A stretch of DNA of 32,598 bases from contig JACSRU010000149.1 in the NCBI GenBank assembly GCA_014879575.1, positions 1-32,598 on the forward strand, read 5' to 3'. The stretch comes from Chthoniobacterales bacterium. GTDB lineage: Bacteria; Verrucomicrobiota; Verrucomicrobiia; Chthoniobacterales; Terrimicrobiaceae. The notes under the pieces were generated by a model, which saw nothing but the letters and a program-made list of their open reading frames with translations, had not been told where the DNA came from and searched no databases. Each line of letters opens with the position of its first letter. Position 1 is the first letter of the stretch. Positions 9,501-18,989 of the stretch are shown in pieces. Position numbers and translations under genes: made by a program.

Positions 9501-11112
9501 GCCGCCTCACCACGATATTTATTCGATCGAGGATCTGGCGGAGTTGATTCATGACTTGAAAAATGCCAACCGTCGCGCCCGCGTGTCGGTGAAGCTCGTT
9601 TCCGAAGTGGGTGTTGGCACAATCGCGGCGGGAGTCGCCAAGGCGCACGCGGATGTCGTGTTGATCAGCGGGTTCGATGGCGGCACCGGCGCCTCGCCGC
9701 TTTCCAGCATCAAACATGCCGGCATGCCGTGGGAGATCGGCCTTGCCGAGACGCACCAGACGCTCGTTCTCAACAATCTCCGCAGCCGGATTGCCGTCGA
9801 GACTGACGGCCAGCTCAAGACCGGGAGGGATGTCGCCATTGCCGCCCTTCTCGGAGCCGAGGAGTTTGGCTTTGCCACCGCCCCCCTGGTGACGATCGGG
9901 TGCATCATGATGCGTGTGTGCCACAAAAATACCTGTCCGGTCGGCGTGGCCACACAGAATCCCGATCTGCGCAAAAACTTCACCGGCGACCCGGCCCACG
10001 CGGTGAATTTCATGCGGTTTGTGGCCTCGGAACTTCGCGAGATCATGGCGGCACTCGGATTCCGCAAGATCGAGGAAATGGTCGGACGCACGGACCGGTT
10101 GGAGGCGCGCAAGGCGGTCAGCCACTGGAAGGCCAGGGGCGTTGATCTTTCCGCCGTCCTTTACCAGCCGCCCGTCGGTCCCGGGGTGGGACGCTATTGC
10201 CAGGAGGAACAGGATCACGGGTTGGACAAATCCCTCGATCTCACGGTGCTTCTCGATCTGTGCGAGCCGGCCATTGAGCGCGGAGAAAAGGTTCGGGGAA
10301 CGGTGCCGGTGACCAATATCAATCGTGTGGTCGGGACGATCGTTGGCAATGAAGTCACCCGTCGGCATGGTGCGGCAGGTCTGCCTGACGAAACCATCCA
10401 CCTGCATTTCCAGGGAAGCTCCGGACAGAGCTTTGGCGCTTTTGTTCCCTCGGGAATGACGCTCGAACTCGAAGGCGACACCAATGACTACCTGGGCAAG
10501 GGCCTGAGCGGCGGAAGGATTATTGTCTATCCCCCGGCGGGCTCCACCTTCAAGGCGGAGGAGAACATCATCGCTGGAAATGTCGCCCTTTATGGGGCGA
10601 CCCGGGGGGAGGTTTTCATCCGGGGGATGGCCGGGGAACGCTTCGGAGTGCGGAACTCGGGAGTGGATGCCGTTGTGGAATCCGTCGGCGATCACGGATG
10701 CGAATACATGACCGGCGGACGCGTCATTGTGCTCGGTCCCACCGGTCGCAACTTTGCCGCCGGAATGTCCGGCGGGGTGGCTTACGTCCTGGATGAAGTC
10801 GGCGATTTTGGAACGAAGTTTTGCAATACGGACATGGTGGAACTCGAGAAGGTCGAAGATCCGGAGGAGGCGGACGGCTTGCGGGAACTCATCCGCCGAC
10901 ATGCGGAACTCACCGGCAGCTTGCGGGCCCGGGAGGTCTTGGCGGACTGGGATAATGAGCTCACGAAATTCGTCAAAGTCATGCCGAGGGATTACAAGCG
11001 CGTGTTGGAAGCCATTGCTGAGGCGAAGGCCGACGGATTGACCGGGGAGGAAGCTGTCAATGCCGCCTTCGAGGCAAACTCGCGGGACACTTCGCGGGCT
11101 GGAGGAAACTGA
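6502..11112 (+). CDS. gltB: Glutamate synthase (NADPH) large subunit
   Basis: Catalyses glutamine plus 2-oxoglutarate to two glutamates with the small subunit, the GOGAT half of ammonium assimilation. The domains run in the usual order: class-II glutaminase with its nucleophile Cys in HDACGVGF after a 26-residue propeptide, which must be cleaved to expose it; a central domain; an FMN-binding synthase domain; and a C-terminal beta-helix domain rich in Gly (GxxxxG repeats near 10500-10800). The 3Fe-4S cluster Cys triplet [12 protein letters not shown] is encoded at 9901-9936. [15 protein letters not shown] is the FMN-site segment. The start was chosen at 6502 because MQTKPTRR...PPKQGLYDP matches the family leader; in-frame ATGs at 6433 (GGAAG seven bases upstream) and 6475 are alternatives. 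About 1536 aa, normal. gltD follows after two bases. Confidence 0.97.
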   Translation: MQTKPTRRTGPPPKQGLYDPAFEHDACGVGFLVNMRGEKSHAIVRDALTILRNLDHRGACGSERNTGDGAGILLQIPDKFFRRVCGEAGFALPTPGQYGVGIIFQSPDEKMIAGGQSLFEKLVAEQGLALLGWRDLPTDNASLGASACASEPRMRQVFIGRKPGCKDVADFERQLYVVRKRASNSIRLAGVDPVWFVATLSSRTIVYKGMLMPEQVDAYFADLKDPDVESALALVHSRFSTNTFPSWERSHPYRYIAHNGEINTLRGNINWMHARQARLASELFGEDLAKTFPVINPDGSDSAMFDNCLELLTLCGRSLPHAVMMMIPEPWELHESMPDDKRAFYEYHSCLMESWDGPASIAFTDGTIIGAILDRNGLRPSRYWVTKDGLVIMASEAGVLPIAPERIEQKGRLQPGRMFLVDTSEGRIIADEEIKSRIIRQHPYQKWLEENHVLLSDLPEPPHEYLPEHETILQRQLAFGYTFEDQRVILEPMARDGVQPLGSMGTDTPLAVLSDRPVLLYNYFKQLFAQVTNPPIDPIREEIVTATTTMLGSEGDLLNPKPESCRMIKLDGPIITNADLERIRHIEREGFYPATLPILFDPSERERGLETAMDKLCAAADAAIADGKNILILSDRGVSKNQVAIPALLAVAGLHHHLIREGTRTKMSLVLESGEPREVHHFALLIGYGVSVINPYLAFESLDDMIRQGMLPGIDHKTAVKNFVKAAVKGVVKTMAKMGISTIKSYRGAQIFEALGLHSSVVDKYFSWTPSRIEGADLKVIASELLHRHARAYPPRGGISPTLDAGGEYQWRNDGEEHLFNPETVHFLQKAVRTDDYATYRKYAALVNDQDRKLYTLRGLLDFQKGSPVPIEEVESVEAIMRRFKTGAMSYGSISQEAHETLAIAMNRIGGKSNTGEGGEDPERYTWTNAAGDSKNSAIKQVASGRFGVTSYYLSNARELQIKMAQGAKPGEGGELPGKKVYPWVAKTRGTTPGVGLISPPPHHDIYSIEDLAELIHDLKNANRRARVSVKLVSEVGVGTIAAGVAKAHADVVLISGFDGGTGASPLSSIKHAGMPWEIGLAETHQTLVLNNLRSRIAVETDGQLKTGRDVAIAALLGAEEFGFATAPLVTIGCIMMRVCHKNTCPVGVATQNPDLRKNFTGDPAHAVNFMRFVASELREIMAALGFRKIEEMVGRTDRLEARKAVSHWKARGVDLSAVLYQPPVGPGVGRYCQEEQDHGLDKSLDLTVLLDLCEPAIERGEKVRGTVPVTNINRVVGTIVGNEVTRRHGAAGLPDETIHLHFQGSSGQSFGAFVPSGMTLELEGDTNDYLGKGLSGGRIIVYPPAGSTFKAEENIIAGNVALYGATRGEVFIRGMAGERFGVRNSGVDAVVESVGDHGCEYMTGGRVIVLGPTGRNFAAGMSGGVAYVLDEVGDFGTKFCNTDMVELEKVEDPEEADGLRELIRRHAELTGSLRAREVLADWDNELTKFVKVMPRDYKRVLEAIAEAKADGLTGEEAVNAAFEANSRDTSRAGGN

Positions 11113-11114
11113 TT

Positions 11115-12608
11115 ATGGGAAAACCCACTGGATTCATAGAATATCTCCGGGAACTTCCGGTTGACGTGTCACCCTTGGACCGCGTTTCGAACTGGGACGA
11201 GTTTCACCTTCCTATGCCGGAGGAGAAGCTGCGCGTGCAGGCCGCGCGTTGCATGGACTGCGGGATTCCGTTTTGCCACACCGGCAAGCTGATCAACGGG
11301 ATGGCCAGCGGGTGTCCGGTGAACAACCTGATCCCGGAATGGAACGATCTCGTTTACCGGGGGTTTTGGCGCGAGGCACTGGAGCGACTTCTGAAGACGA
11401 ACAATTTTCCGGAATTTACCGGTCGGGTTTGTCCGGCTCCCTGCGAAGGCTCCTGCACGCTGGGGCTGATCGAACCCCCCGTGGCGATCAAAACGCTTGA
11501 GGCGGCGATCATTGACAAGGGGTGGGAGGAAGGCTGGATCACGCCGACCTCCCCGGAGGTTCGCACCGGAAAAAAAGTGGCGGTCGTCGGATCCGGTCCG
11601 GCAGGTCTTGCCTGTGCGGACCAACTGAACAAGGCTGGTCATCTTGTGACGGTCTTCGAGCGCGCGGATCGCCCCGGCGGACTTCTTCTTTACGGCATTC
11701 CGAACATGAAACTCGACAAGCAGAAGGTCGTGGAACGTCGTGTGCGCCTCATGGAGGCGGAGGGCGTGGAGTTCAAGACCGGCGTGGAAGTGGGACGGAA
11801 TCTGGATGCCCGCCGGTTGCTCGAGGATTTTTCCGCCGTGGTGTTGTGTGCGGGCGCCACCAAGCCGCGCGATCTTCCGATTGTCGGACGCGAGATTCCC
11901 GGCGTTCACTTTGCCATGGATTTTCTGACGGAAAATACCCGCTCCCTGCTTGATCACGGAACCTCCGGAAAAACGAATCCGCCGATTTTTGCCCGGGGAA
12001 AAAACGTGGTGGTTATCGGAGGAGGAGACACCGGAACGGACTGCGTGGGGACATCCATCCGACACGGATGCCAGTCCGTTGTCCAACTGGAGATCCTTCC
12101 CAAGCCCCCCCTGGAGCGCGCCGGGAACAATCCCTGGCCCGAATGGCCGAAGGTTTACAAAATGGACTACGGGCAGGAGGAGGCGGCGGCAAAGCAGGGG
12201 GAGGATCCCCGGCAATACGAAGTCAGTGCCAAGCGGTTTCTCGCCGGGCCGGACGGCCAGCTTGCGGGCGTCGAGATCACGAACATCCGCTGGGAAAAAG
12301 ATGCGCAGGGACGGTTCGTTCCAAGCGAAGTTGAAGGCACGACGCGGATTCTGCCTGCGGAGCTTGTTTTGCTGGCGATGGGATTCCTGGGGCCGGAGGA
12401 TCGGTTGCTCGAATCCCTGGGGATCGAGCGCGATGCCCGATCAAACGCGAAGGCGGAGCACGAGAAATACACGACGAACATTCCGGGGGTTTTTGCCGCG
12501 GGGGATTGTCGGCGGGGGCAGTCGCTGGTCGTGTGGGCGATCAACGAGGGACGTGGCGCCGCCCGGGAGGTGGATCGTTACCTCATGGGTTCCACACAAC
12601 TTCCCTGA
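11115..12608 (+). CDS. gltD: Glutamate synthase small subunit
   Basis: The FAD/4Fe-4S beta-subunit that takes electrons from NAD(P)H and passes them to the large subunit. Of 497 residues, the N-terminal ferredoxin-like region has Cys46, Cys49, Cys54 and Cys67 ([10 protein letters not shown], then [12 protein letters not shown]) and Cys106/110/114, the ligands of two clusters. The FAD Rossmann motif is GSGPAG (159-164) followed by [10 protein letters not shown]; a second Rossmann motif, [10 protein letters not shown], at about 296-305 binds the nicotinamide cofactor, and [14 protein letters not shown] near the end contacts FAD. A strong Shine-Dalgarno GGAGGA lies eight bases before the ATG. 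It is co-transcribed with gltB. Its stop is only four bases from the stop of the convergent epsI-like gene, and no terminator hairpin is visible between them. Confidence 0.97.
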   Translation: MGKPTGFIEYLRELPVDVSPLDRVSNWDEFHLPMPEEKLRVQAARCMDCGIPFCHTGKLINGMASGCPVNNLIPEWNDLVYRGFWREALERLLKTNNFPEFTGRVCPAPCEGSCTLGLIEPPVAIKTLEAAIIDKGWEEGWITPTSPEVRTGKKVAVVGSGPAGLACADQLNKAGHLVTVFERADRPGGLLLYGIPNMKLDKQKVVERRVRLMEAEGVEFKTGVEVGRNLDARRLLEDFSAVVLCAGATKPRDLPIVGREIPGVHFAMDFLTENTRSLLDHGTSGKTNPPIFARGKNVVVIGGGDTGTDCVGTSIRHGCQSVVQLEILPKPPLERAGNNPWPEWPKVYKMDYGQEEAAAKQGEDPRQYEVSAKRFLAGPDGQLAGVEITNIRWEKDAQGRFVPSEVEGTTRILPAELVLLAMGFLGPEDRLLESLGIERDARSNAKAEHEKYTTNIPGVFAAGDCRRGQSLVVWAINEGRGAAREVDRYLMGSTQLP

Positions 12609-12612
12609 GCGC

Positions 12613-13299
12613 CTACTTCTTTGAGACGATAATCTCGGGAGCAATCTCCGCGATGAAGGTTTTGAGTGCGGCAAGCGTCTGCTCCTGATTTTTTGCCCCC
12701 GGGACAAAGCCATCCAGAACCGGGGCACTGACGATCACATACGCCCAGCGGTGGCTGACGCCGTGCATGACGCGGTCCCAGTCGGTGTGAAGGATGCGAT
12801 ACCAATGGTGCGGCGTGGTGATGTCCTTTCCGACGAACCAGTAGAGGAAAAGGCTTGTGAGTTCCTTTTTGACTCCCGGCTGGACTTCCACGGGGCGGGA
12901 GATCACAAGCTTCATCACCTCGAGGGTTCGCCCGTCATCGAGTTTGATCGGCAGGGTTTCACTGGTTTTCTTGGTCCACCCCTGTCCCGGCAGGCAGGTC
13001 TCCGGGCGGTGGATGCTGCGTTTTTCTCCGCCGGAGAGCACGATCTGACAACTGACCTGTTCGCCACCGAGGCTGGTATAGACGGATTTTGAGATCTGCG
13101 TGTCTGCAGGGAGAATGAGCTTCTCCGATTCCGAGATTTCCGCAGATTTCCCCGTGAAGGATCCGATGTGCTCCGGAAGCGCCATGTGGACGCCGCTTTC
13201 CATGTTGATCTTCGCGTCGGGGTTTTGTCGCGAGAGAAAATAGGCTCCAATGGCGAGGGCCAGGAAGATTCCACAGCGGAGAAAAAGTTTAGTATTCAT
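12613..13299 (-). CDS. Exosortase-associated EpsI family protein
   Basis: A 228-aa protein with one N-terminal membrane anchor (residues about 5-22, CGIFLALAIGAYFLS), the rest outside the membrane. It matches the EpsI family (methanolan biosynthesis EpsI), which accompanies exosortases or is fused to their C-terminus: SVYTSLGGEQVSCQIV, then SIHRPETCLPGQGW, the family's most conserved block. The later FLYWFVGKD and HWYRILHTDWDRV are also typical. The role is not biochemically settled; in known loci it is needed with the exosortase for EPS export or protein sorting. ATG 13299 is chosen over an upstream start at 13338 because the membrane segment follows it directly; it overlaps the exosortase stop by 11 bases, implying coupled translation. 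Last gene of the operon. Confidence 0.88.
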   Translation of the reverse strand: MNTKLFLRCGIFLALAIGAYFLSRQNPDAKINMESGVHMALPEHIGSFTGKSAEISESEKLILPADTQISKSVYTSLGGEQVSCQIVLSGGEKRSIHRPETCLPGQGWTKKTSETLPIKLDDGRTLEVMKLVISRPVEVQPGVKKELTSLFLYWFVGKDITTPHHWYRILHTDWDRVMHGVSHRWAYVIVSAPVLDGFVPGAKNQEQTLAALKTFIAEIAPEIIVSKK

Positions 13300-14323
13300 C
13301 CTGGCGTTTTTTTCGCAATTCCCCGGGGGTCGAAGCATCCTGCGCCGCGAGTTCCGTCACCGGTGCGGGGTTCGAGAACCGGTCCCTCAGTGAGGAAAAA
13401 TCGGTATGGATCAAGCGGCTGATGCCAAGCATCCCGCCCAGGGCGACGGCAAAAACCACATACCCGGCCAACATGTGGAAAAAGGATGGCTTTTCCAGAG
13501 TTCCGATCGCAATTTCCGGGCCCATGGCAATCGTTCCGAGGGTGAGCATGATAATGCGCGCAAGATTTCCGGCGATGGCGAGTGGGATCGAGCTGAAGAA
13601 CAGGACGGCCCTGCGCCACATTTCCTTTTGTGTGAAGTAGCCGTAAAGGGCGCTTACCATCATGAGGGCGAAGAGGGATCGGATGCCACTGCAGGGGTCC
13701 GCGACATCCACCGAGAATCGCTCGCCGGCCCGCAGTCCGGCCATCGGTTCGGGCGCCGAGAGGATGGCGGTTCCGTTCTTGATGCTTCCAAAACCCAGCA
13801 GGTTCAGGACGTGGACGCTCGCTTCCGACATGATCATGCGCAGTGGGAAGGCAATCAGGTTGTCGAGAAAGGTGAGGGGATACAGGAAGACCAGAAAGGC
13901 CCAGGGGATAAAGAGTGCCTTGGCCCACTCCCATCCGAGAAGCCAGAGAATCAGCCCGCCGGTCAGAATCTGGAAGCTGGCGTAGGCGAAGAAAATGTTG
14001 TCTGCACGGAATCCGAGCCAATAAACAAAGAGGCCAAAAAGGGTCATGGCCAGACCGGCCCAGGATTTCGTGAACGGGACGTCCGGGAGATTTTTTCTCT
14101 GAAACCAGATCATCGCCACAAAAGCGAAGGGGACCAGGTAGCAATGTTGCCAGTCCACGCCCTTCCATTGCGCGTTGGCAAAGTGCAAAACAGTGACCAG
14201 ATCCGAGCCGTAGCCATAGGCGTAGGGATTGACGGCATACAGGAGCCAGAGCGCGAGGAGGGCGCAGCCGATGACTGCGGCAAGCTCAATCAGGCGTTCA
14301 CGGGTGAAGGTGGTGGTGGACAC
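13289..14323 (-). CDS. Exosortase (archaeosortase/exosortase family membrane transpeptidase)
   Basis: An integral membrane cysteine enzyme that cleaves and transfers proteins carrying a C-terminal sorting signal (PEP-CTERM-like). Of 344 residues, about eight hydrophobic segments span 14-300. The family active-site residues are all present: Cys211 in ADPCSGIRS, Arg256 in AIAGNLARI and His283 in FFHMLAGY, so it should be catalytically competent. The final 40 residues are a hydrophilic cytoplasmic tail. The start is GTG at 14323, seven bases after the GT9 stop; no strong ribosome site was seen, in keeping with translational coupling. It is followed by the EpsI-family gene, as in many exosortase loci. 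The subtype (XrtA-XrtX) cannot be assigned by eye. No substrate with a PEP-CTERM tail is encoded in this window. Confidence 0.92.
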   Translation of the reverse strand: MSTTTFTRERLIELAAVIGCALLALWLLYAVNPYAYGYGSDLVTVLHFANAQWKGVDWQHCYLVPFAFVAMIWFQRKNLPDVPFTKSWAGLAMTLFGLFVYWLGFRADNIFFAYASFQILTGGLILWLLGWEWAKALFIPWAFLVFLYPLTFLDNLIAFPLRMIMSEASVHVLNLLGFGSIKNGTAILSAPEPMAGLRAGERFSVDVADPCSGIRSLFALMMVSALYGYFTQKEMWRRAVLFFSSIPLAIAGNLARIIMLTLGTIAMGPEIAIGTLEKPSFFHMLAGYVVFAVALGGMLGISRLIHTDFSSLRDRFSNPAPVTELAAQDASTPGELRKKRQDEY

Positions 14324-14330
14324 GGGCGGG

Positions 14331-15380
14331 TTATTCCGGGATTTTTTCAGAAGGATCGGCGAATATAGCAGAGAGTTTCTCTTCCACCAAGTGGATAGAA
14401 AGCTTTTCCAGACAAATCACCGAAGGCATGACGCAACGGTCCACGCAGGGACGGTGGGGGCAGGCATCGGTGGAAATGGAAAACCGGGCATTTCCAAACG
14501 GGGAAAACCAGGCCGGATCCCCTGAACCAAAAATGGTCGCAACCGGCACTCCCACAGCGGCCGCCAAATGGGAGGCGAGCGAGTCATTGCAAAGAACCGC
14601 ATCGGACATTTCAAAGAGGGCACCCAATTCCGGCACGGAGCGGGGTTCAAAGATCCGCTGGTGGTCGGACTGGGGTTGCGGGCAACTTTCCCCCGGCGGT
14701 TGAATGATGGCGACGGCGAATTTATCGGACGCGAGGCGGCCCCCAAGAAGGGATTGAAAGCGGGGAATCCCCCAGCGTTTGCCGGGAAGTCGCCCGCCGG
14801 GATGCAGGGCGAGAAATTTTTTTCCCTGGGTGCGCGACCGTTCCACGAAAGCCTGGAAGTCCGGGGGAGCCTCCGGGAGGGGAAGCCAGGGAAAGGAATA
14901 GTCGGGCGCGAGTCCCAGAGCCCCTGCGATTTGTGCCCAGCTTTCATCGTGGGTTTGTCCCGTGGGTGCCCGGTCAAGCGGAGTCGTCAGGAAGGAATTC
15001 CCCAGCAACTTTTCCGCAAGCTGGCCGAGGAGAAGGCGGCGTTTCCTCCACGGACGATCCGCGCCGTAAAAATTGTGGGCACTGAGGCGGAATCCGATGC
15101 GTCGTCCGGCGCCGCTCCTTTTCATGGCAAGGTGGGCGCGGGGATCCGGCCACACGCACGCGGCGACATCCTGGTCTCCGAGCTTCGGCAGGTGCGCAAA
15201 CGGCCATTTGTCCGAGGAACGCACCGTGATTTCCGGAACGGCCTCCGTGAAAAAACGATCCGCACGGGAATGGCAAAAAACCGTCGTTTCAAAGACCTTT
15301 GTGGCACTTCGCAGAAACGGCAGTGCCATCACGGCGTCGCCCAGGTGGTGTCGTTCAAAGACAATCAGTCGGGGTTTCAT
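14331..15380 (-). CDS. Glycosyltransferase family 9 (heptosyltransferase-like)
   Basis: A 349-aa cytoplasmic GT-B enzyme related to LPS heptosyltransferases (WaaC/WaaF). It opens with a Rossmann start, LIVFERHHLGDAVMALPFLR, in which the GD pair is diagnostic. The C-terminal donor half shows LALHPGGRLPGKRWG and then CNDSLASHLAAAVGVPVATI followed by FGSGDPAWFSPFG. A Cys-rich segment near the end (CPHRPCVDRCVMPSVIC) is common in the family. It probably transfers a heptose or another sugar to a lipid-linked or core acceptor; the donor is unknown. The frame runs upstream to 15629 but overlaps the preceding gene; ATG 15380 shares the ATGA overlap with that gene's stop and starts right at the Rossmann strand. 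Middle of the glycan/exosortase operon. Confidence 0.88.
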   Translation of the reverse strand: MKPRLIVFERHHLGDAVMALPFLRSATKVFETTVFCHSRADRFFTEAVPEITVRSSDKWPFAHLPKLGDQDVAACVWPDPRAHLAMKRSGAGRRIGFRLSAHNFYGADRPWRKRRLLLGQLAEKLLGNSFLTTPLDRAPTGQTHDESWAQIAGALGLAPDYSFPWLPLPEAPPDFQAFVERSRTQGKKFLALHPGGRLPGKRWGIPRFQSLLGGRLASDKFAVAIIQPPGESCPQPQSDHQRIFEPRSVPELGALFEMSDAVLCNDSLASHLAAAVGVPVATIFGSGDPAWFSPFGNARFSISTDACPHRPCVDRCVMPSVICLEKLSIHLVEEKLSAIFADPSEKIPE

Positions 15381-16153
15381 GAGTGACGGCCTTTCGCAAT
15401 GCGCGCAAACAAAATCCGCTTCATCCGGTAATAGTGCCAGCCGACCGTCCGCATCCAGAGGGCATCCCGGAGCGGACGCCAGTGGATTCCGTATTTTTTT
15501 TGCATGATGCGCGCTTCCTCCCAGGCGGTCGGGAGCTGGCTCCAGGTCTTCGCGTCCGCATGCAGGCGGCTGCAGGCCAGTGGTGCCTGCACATATTTCC
15601 AGTGGGTTTCTCCCGAGATCCGAAGCCAAAATTCATGGTCCATGCAAAACTTCAGGCTGGCATCCAGGAGTCCGAATTTCTCGAACACACGCCGTTGCAA
15701 AAAGACGGCGGGTTGGATGAGAAAATTGCCTTTTCTCAGGCGGTGCCCGGAAAAGGGGCCGACGATTTTCCTTCGCTTCCATCCGGATTCCAAAAAATAA
15801 GCGTCCCCGTAAACCACATCTGCGGAGGGCTCGGCTTTCCAGGCCTCCAGAACCTCCGCCAAGGCCGCCGGCTCCAGCAAATCGTCCGCGCACAGATACG
15901 AGACGATCTGCCCCGAGGTTTGTCGCAGGCCTTTGTTGATGGCATCCGTCTGGCCGTTGTCAGGTTCCGAAATCCAGCGGGCGAGGCTCTGGGAAGCCAG
16001 AAGCTCCCGGGTTTGGTCTGTGCTCCCGCCGTCCACGACGAGGTGCTCAACGGAAACTCCCGCCGTGGCGGCGGCCGCTTGCACGGAATCCAGGCACTCT
16101 CCGAGGAATTGCCCTTGATTCAGGGAGGGGGTGATGAGGGAGACGGTGGGCAT
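15377..16153 (-). CDS. Glycosyltransferase family 2
   Basis: A 258-aa GT-A enzyme that transfers a sugar from a nucleotide donor. The N-terminus gives the family's first strand, VSLITPSLNQGQFLGECLDS, followed by VVDGGSTDQT, DNGQTDAINKG and the metal-binding YLCADDLL. FCMDHEFWLRI later matches the (E/D)D(Y/F)W acceptor-side catalytic motif, here MDHEFW. No membrane segment is present. The start overlaps the preceding WecG-GT4 fusion by 34 bases in another frame, and the start methionine sits directly before the first beta strand, so I trust it. It overlaps the GT9 gene by four bases (ATGA). The sugar added is unknown. It presumably assembles the repeat unit or glycan made by this operon. Confidence 0.88.
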   Translation of the reverse strand: MPTVSLITPSLNQGQFLGECLDSVQAAAATAGVSVEHLVVDGGSTDQTRELLASQSLARWISEPDNGQTDAINKGLRQTSGQIVSYLCADDLLEPAALAEVLEAWKAEPSADVVYGDAYFLESGWKRRKIVGPFSGHRLRKGNFLIQPAVFLQRRVFEKFGLLDASLKFCMDHEFWLRISGETHWKYVQAPLACSRLHADAKTWSQLPTAWEEARIMQKKYGIHWRPLRDALWMRTVGWHYYRMKRILFARIAKGRHS

Positions 16154-18030
16154 GATCGCAAAGGGGAGGGGAGAAGTTCGTCGAAAAGCTGACGGTATCG
16201 CGCCATGACGACATCCCAGCTGAATTTAGCGACGGCTCTCCCGAGCGCAAGACGTCCCAGTTCCGCGCATCGCGAGGGATCGGCGGCGAGGGCGGAGATT
16301 TTTTCCGCGAGCGAATCCACGGGATTCTTTGGGTCGAAGGGCTCCGCGGTTTCGCCGAGGACCTCCCGGGTGGCCGGGCTGTCCTTGAAGAGGATCGCCT
16401 GGCCCATTCCCATCTGATCGAGCAGGACGAGACGTGTGGCTTCGATCGCGGCAGGCATGACAAAATACAGGGCGTTTTGGCTGAGTTCGATGTAGGCATC
16501 CCCAAATCGGGCTCCGGTGAAAATGACCCGGGCATCCGCAAGTTTCCGGAGCTTTTTGTAGTATGCGGTCTCGTAAGTCGGCATGCCGGTGATCACGAGT
16601 TTCAGCGGGCCATCGTATTGCCTCCAGGCTTCCAGAAGGAGGTCGGCCTCGTTTTCCGGAGTCAGGCGCGAGACGTGGAGGATGTAGCCCCTCGGTTCCA
16701 GCCCCCATTTTTTCAGTTCTCCGTTTCGCACGGGTGTCGTGCGAATCTGGCATCCGTAATTGATAAATTCCGGAGTGAGTCCGTAGTCTCTCTGGTATCT
16801 GCTGACAATCTCCCCGTTGTCCGCAATCAGGCGGTCGCCGAGGCGTGTGGCCCAGAGTTCGCTGAGCTTCAACCATTGCCGCGCAAAGGTTCCCCATTTT
16901 GCGCGTCGGAAATCCGCGCCGTCCACATTGATGACGACCGGGAGTCCGAATTTCTTCAGGAACCCGGCCAGGAGGGAATTGCCGACGCCGCAGAGGTAGA
17001 TGAGGTCGTATCCGCGAAAAATCGCATCCACGGCACAGAGCGTCGTATGGATGATCGTGTCGAGGCTCTTGGTGGGAATTGTCGGCCTCGTGATCAGTCG
17101 CATCCCCTTGTGAAAACGGCCCGATGCGACATGTTGGGGGAATCGGTTGTAAACGGTGACATCGTAACCGGCGGCCACCAGCCGGCTGCCGAGTTCCTCG
17201 ACAACCACCTCAAACCCCGAGTAGCGGGCCGGAACTCCGCGCGAGCCGAGAAATGCAATTTTTGTGCGGCGGTCGGAACGGGGCGTTCCCAGAATTTTGT
17301 CGCGGAAAAGATAGTAGAGAAAGAGGCTGTTATATTTGAAATATCTCGGGAAAAGCCGCTTGGGTTCCTGGGCGAGCCGGAAGAGCCATGTCAGTCCGGC
17401 CTTTTGCATCCAGGTCGGGGCAAAGGGACGGCTCCCGGCCAGAAGCTCGAAGGCGTCTCCCACGGCAAAGAAGACACCGCGTTCATGCCGCGGAAGATTT
17501 TTGAGAATCCACCGTTCCTGCCTCTCTCCGCCGAGTGCCACCCAGATGAAGTCGGCGCCGGAAGCGCGGATCATCCCGGCAAATTCCTCCTCGTCGGCTT
17601 CGGTCCATGCGCGGTAGGGCGGGGAAAAGGCGCCGACAATTTCCAGGTCTGGCTGGATTCCCAGGGCGGCGTCCTTCAGACGCATCAGGCAATCCTCGCT
17701 CCCGCCGAAAAAGAAATGTTTGTAGGGCCGGGGGGTATTCTGGAGGACATGCCGCATGAAATACGGGCCATAGACGCGGTCTCCCAATCGGGCTCCCGCA
17801 TTGTTCAGTTGCCAGACGAGGGGGTAGCCGTCCGGAAGCACGAGATCGAAGCGACGCATCACCGCGCCAAATGAGGCATCCTTGCGCGCCAGCGAGATGA
17901 TGTGCGTGTTGCTGGCCGACACGGCCGCCGGTGCCGGGCGCGCTGCCATCCGTTTCACCTCATCCAGCCCGGAGTCGTAATCGGCACAATGGACGGGTGT
18001 GCCAAGGATCGGGTGACTGTTCAGGTGCAT
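16120..18030 (-). CDS. WecG/TagA/CpsF (GT26) domain fused to a DUF1972/GT4 domain
   Basis: A 636-aa fusion. Residues about 1-240 form a WecG/TagA/CpsF transferase: SNTHIISLARKD (near 40), DLVLPDGYPLVW, a KHFFFGGSED segment and WVALGGERQERWI, the family's signature blocks. Such enzymes add N-acetylmannosamine or related sugars to a lipid-linked acceptor. From about 255, TKIAFLGSRGVPARYSGFE starts a DUF1972/GT4 rhamnosyltransferase-like domain, followed by INVDGADFRRAKWG and ILHVSRLTPENEAD. The usual C-terminal E-x7-E block reads AAIEATRLVLLDQMGMGQ, with a DQ pair where EA is expected. ATG 18030 is preferred to an upstream TTG at 18066 because the conserved region begins there. It should add two sugars in succession. 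The C-terminal end is Pro/Ser-rich and overlaps the next gene. Confidence 0.87.
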   Translation of the reverse strand: MHLNSHPILGTPVHCADYDSGLDEVKRMAARPAPAAVSASNTHIISLARKDASFGAVMRRFDLVLPDGYPLVWQLNNAGARLGDRVYGPYFMRHVLQNTPRPYKHFFFGGSEDCLMRLKDAALGIQPDLEIVGAFSPPYRAWTEADEEEFAGMIRASGADFIWVALGGERQERWILKNLPRHERGVFFAVGDAFELLAGSRPFAPTWMQKAGLTWLFRLAQEPKRLFPRYFKYNSLFLYYLFRDKILGTPRSDRRTKIAFLGSRGVPARYSGFEVVVEELGSRLVAAGYDVTVYNRFPQHVASGRFHKGMRLITRPTIPTKSLDTIIHTTLCAVDAIFRGYDLIYLCGVGNSLLAGFLKKFGLPVVINVDGADFRRAKWGTFARQWLKLSELWATRLGDRLIADNGEIVSRYQRDYGLTPEFINYGCQIRTTPVRNGELKKWGLEPRGYILHVSRLTPENEADLLLEAWRQYDGPLKLVITGMPTYETAYYKKLRKLADARVIFTGARFGDAYIELSQNALYFVMPAAIEATRLVLLDQMGMGQAILFKDSPATREVLGETAEPFDPKNPVDSLAEKISALAADPSRCAELGRLALGRAVAKFSWDVVMARYRQLFDELLPSPLRSCPPSPSSPPP

Positions 18031-18062
18031 GCGGGAAGAAACAAGGGGATCAGTGCGGGAAG

Positions 18063-18989
18063 TCAACGTCTGAGTTCGCGGCGGGCCATCCTTTCACGAA
18101 GCGCGGCACCGGACGCCGTGCCTGCCGGGTGCCCAAACAATGCGCCTTGAAGCAGGCAGGTGGCGGCATCCCTGAGACAGGAAAACCCCCACCCATGCGT
18201 ACGAAAAAACCTGCGGAAATTTCCGGGAAGATACCACCACAGGTGACGGCTGTGGGGGGAGTGGAAGGCCAGATACGAGAGATTTTGCAGGAGGGAACAA
18301 AATTTTCGGTAATCGGATTTTCTGGCCGCCTCGCGGTCTGTTTGTTCCGGCGGGAGGTGGGGAATCGCCACCCGGCAGGTAAAGACTCCGCGTCCTGCGC
18401 CGGCCAACCGCATCGAGAATTCCAAGTCCTCCCCGAGCATCCAAAAATCCTTCCGGTGCCGCGCTCCCGCCGCGGCGGCATCCACCAACAGGCAGGCACC
18501 GGTGGCCCAGCAAAACGGATGGGGGCCCGGACCCAGCAGGGCGAGGGCGTCGGCGGGAGTGCGCGCCTGCCGGATTTTCCTCCTGTCGATCTTTGAAACA
18601 GGTTCCGGAAATCCCCAGAGTTCCCCCCGGTCATTTTCGAGCAGGGGGCAGATCGCCGAGGCTCCATGCTTTTCCCGCAGGAGAATTTCCAGCGCGTCCG
18701 GCGGGAGCACAACATCATCATCAAGATATAGAAGATCGGTTTCGCCAAAAACCTCTCGGGCGATCCGAGCACCATTCGCCCACCCTGCGCCGGGCCCCGG
18801 ATTGGACAGATCTTGAACCCGTCGGATGGGAAAGGGAAAGCGTGCCGAGATTTCCCCGGGAACCGTCCCCGCATGGTCCATCACCACGCAGCCCTGAAAG
18901 GGAACGGACGATTGGGCCATGCTCGCAAGGAGCCGTTCCAATTCGCGTTCCCGCCTCCACGTGACCACCACTGCCACCACGCGGTTCAT
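18063..18989 (-). CDS. Glycosyltransferase family 2 (rhamnosyl-/galactofuranosyltransferase-like)
   Basis: A 308-aa GT-A enzyme of the subgroup that includes rhamnosyl and GlfT2-like transferases. Visible motifs: VVAVVVTWRRERELERLLAS at the N-terminus, NPGPGAGWANG (the family's N.G.agg.N.G block), the metal-binding YLDDDVVL, and FWMLGEDLEFSMRLAGAG, whose ED pair is the expected catalytic base. The C-terminal 100 residues are Arg/His/Trp-rich and may lie along the membrane. ATG 18989 is chosen over 19001 because it forms an ATGA overlap with the upstream reductase. If the reductase makes a rhamnose donor, this enzyme is a good candidate user; that is inference. Confidence 0.87.
   Translation of the reverse strand: MNRVVAVVVTWRRERELERLLASMAQSSVPFQGCVVMDHAGTVPGEISARFPFPIRRVQDLSNPGPGAGWANGARIAREVFGETDLLYLDDDVVLPPDALEILLREKHGASAICPLLENDRGELWGFPEPVSKIDRRKIRQARTPADALALLGPGPHPFCWATGACLLVDAAAAGARHRKDFWMLGEDLEFSMRLAGAGRGVFTCRVAIPHLPPEQTDREAARKSDYRKFCSLLQNLSYLAFHSPHSRHLWWYLPGNFRRFFRTHGWGFSCLRDAATCLLQGALFGHPAGTASGAALRERMARRELRR

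Noticed and set aside
9301-10902. 533-codon minus-strand frame inside gltB
   Set aside because: It lies antisense to the FMN/3Fe-4S and C-terminal regions of gltB, which are fully conserved, and has no recognisable motif.
14400-14460. Cys-rich end of the GT9 protein as a metal-binding or new domain
   Set aside because: Several Cys near the C-terminus are common in GT9 enzymes, so this is not unusual.
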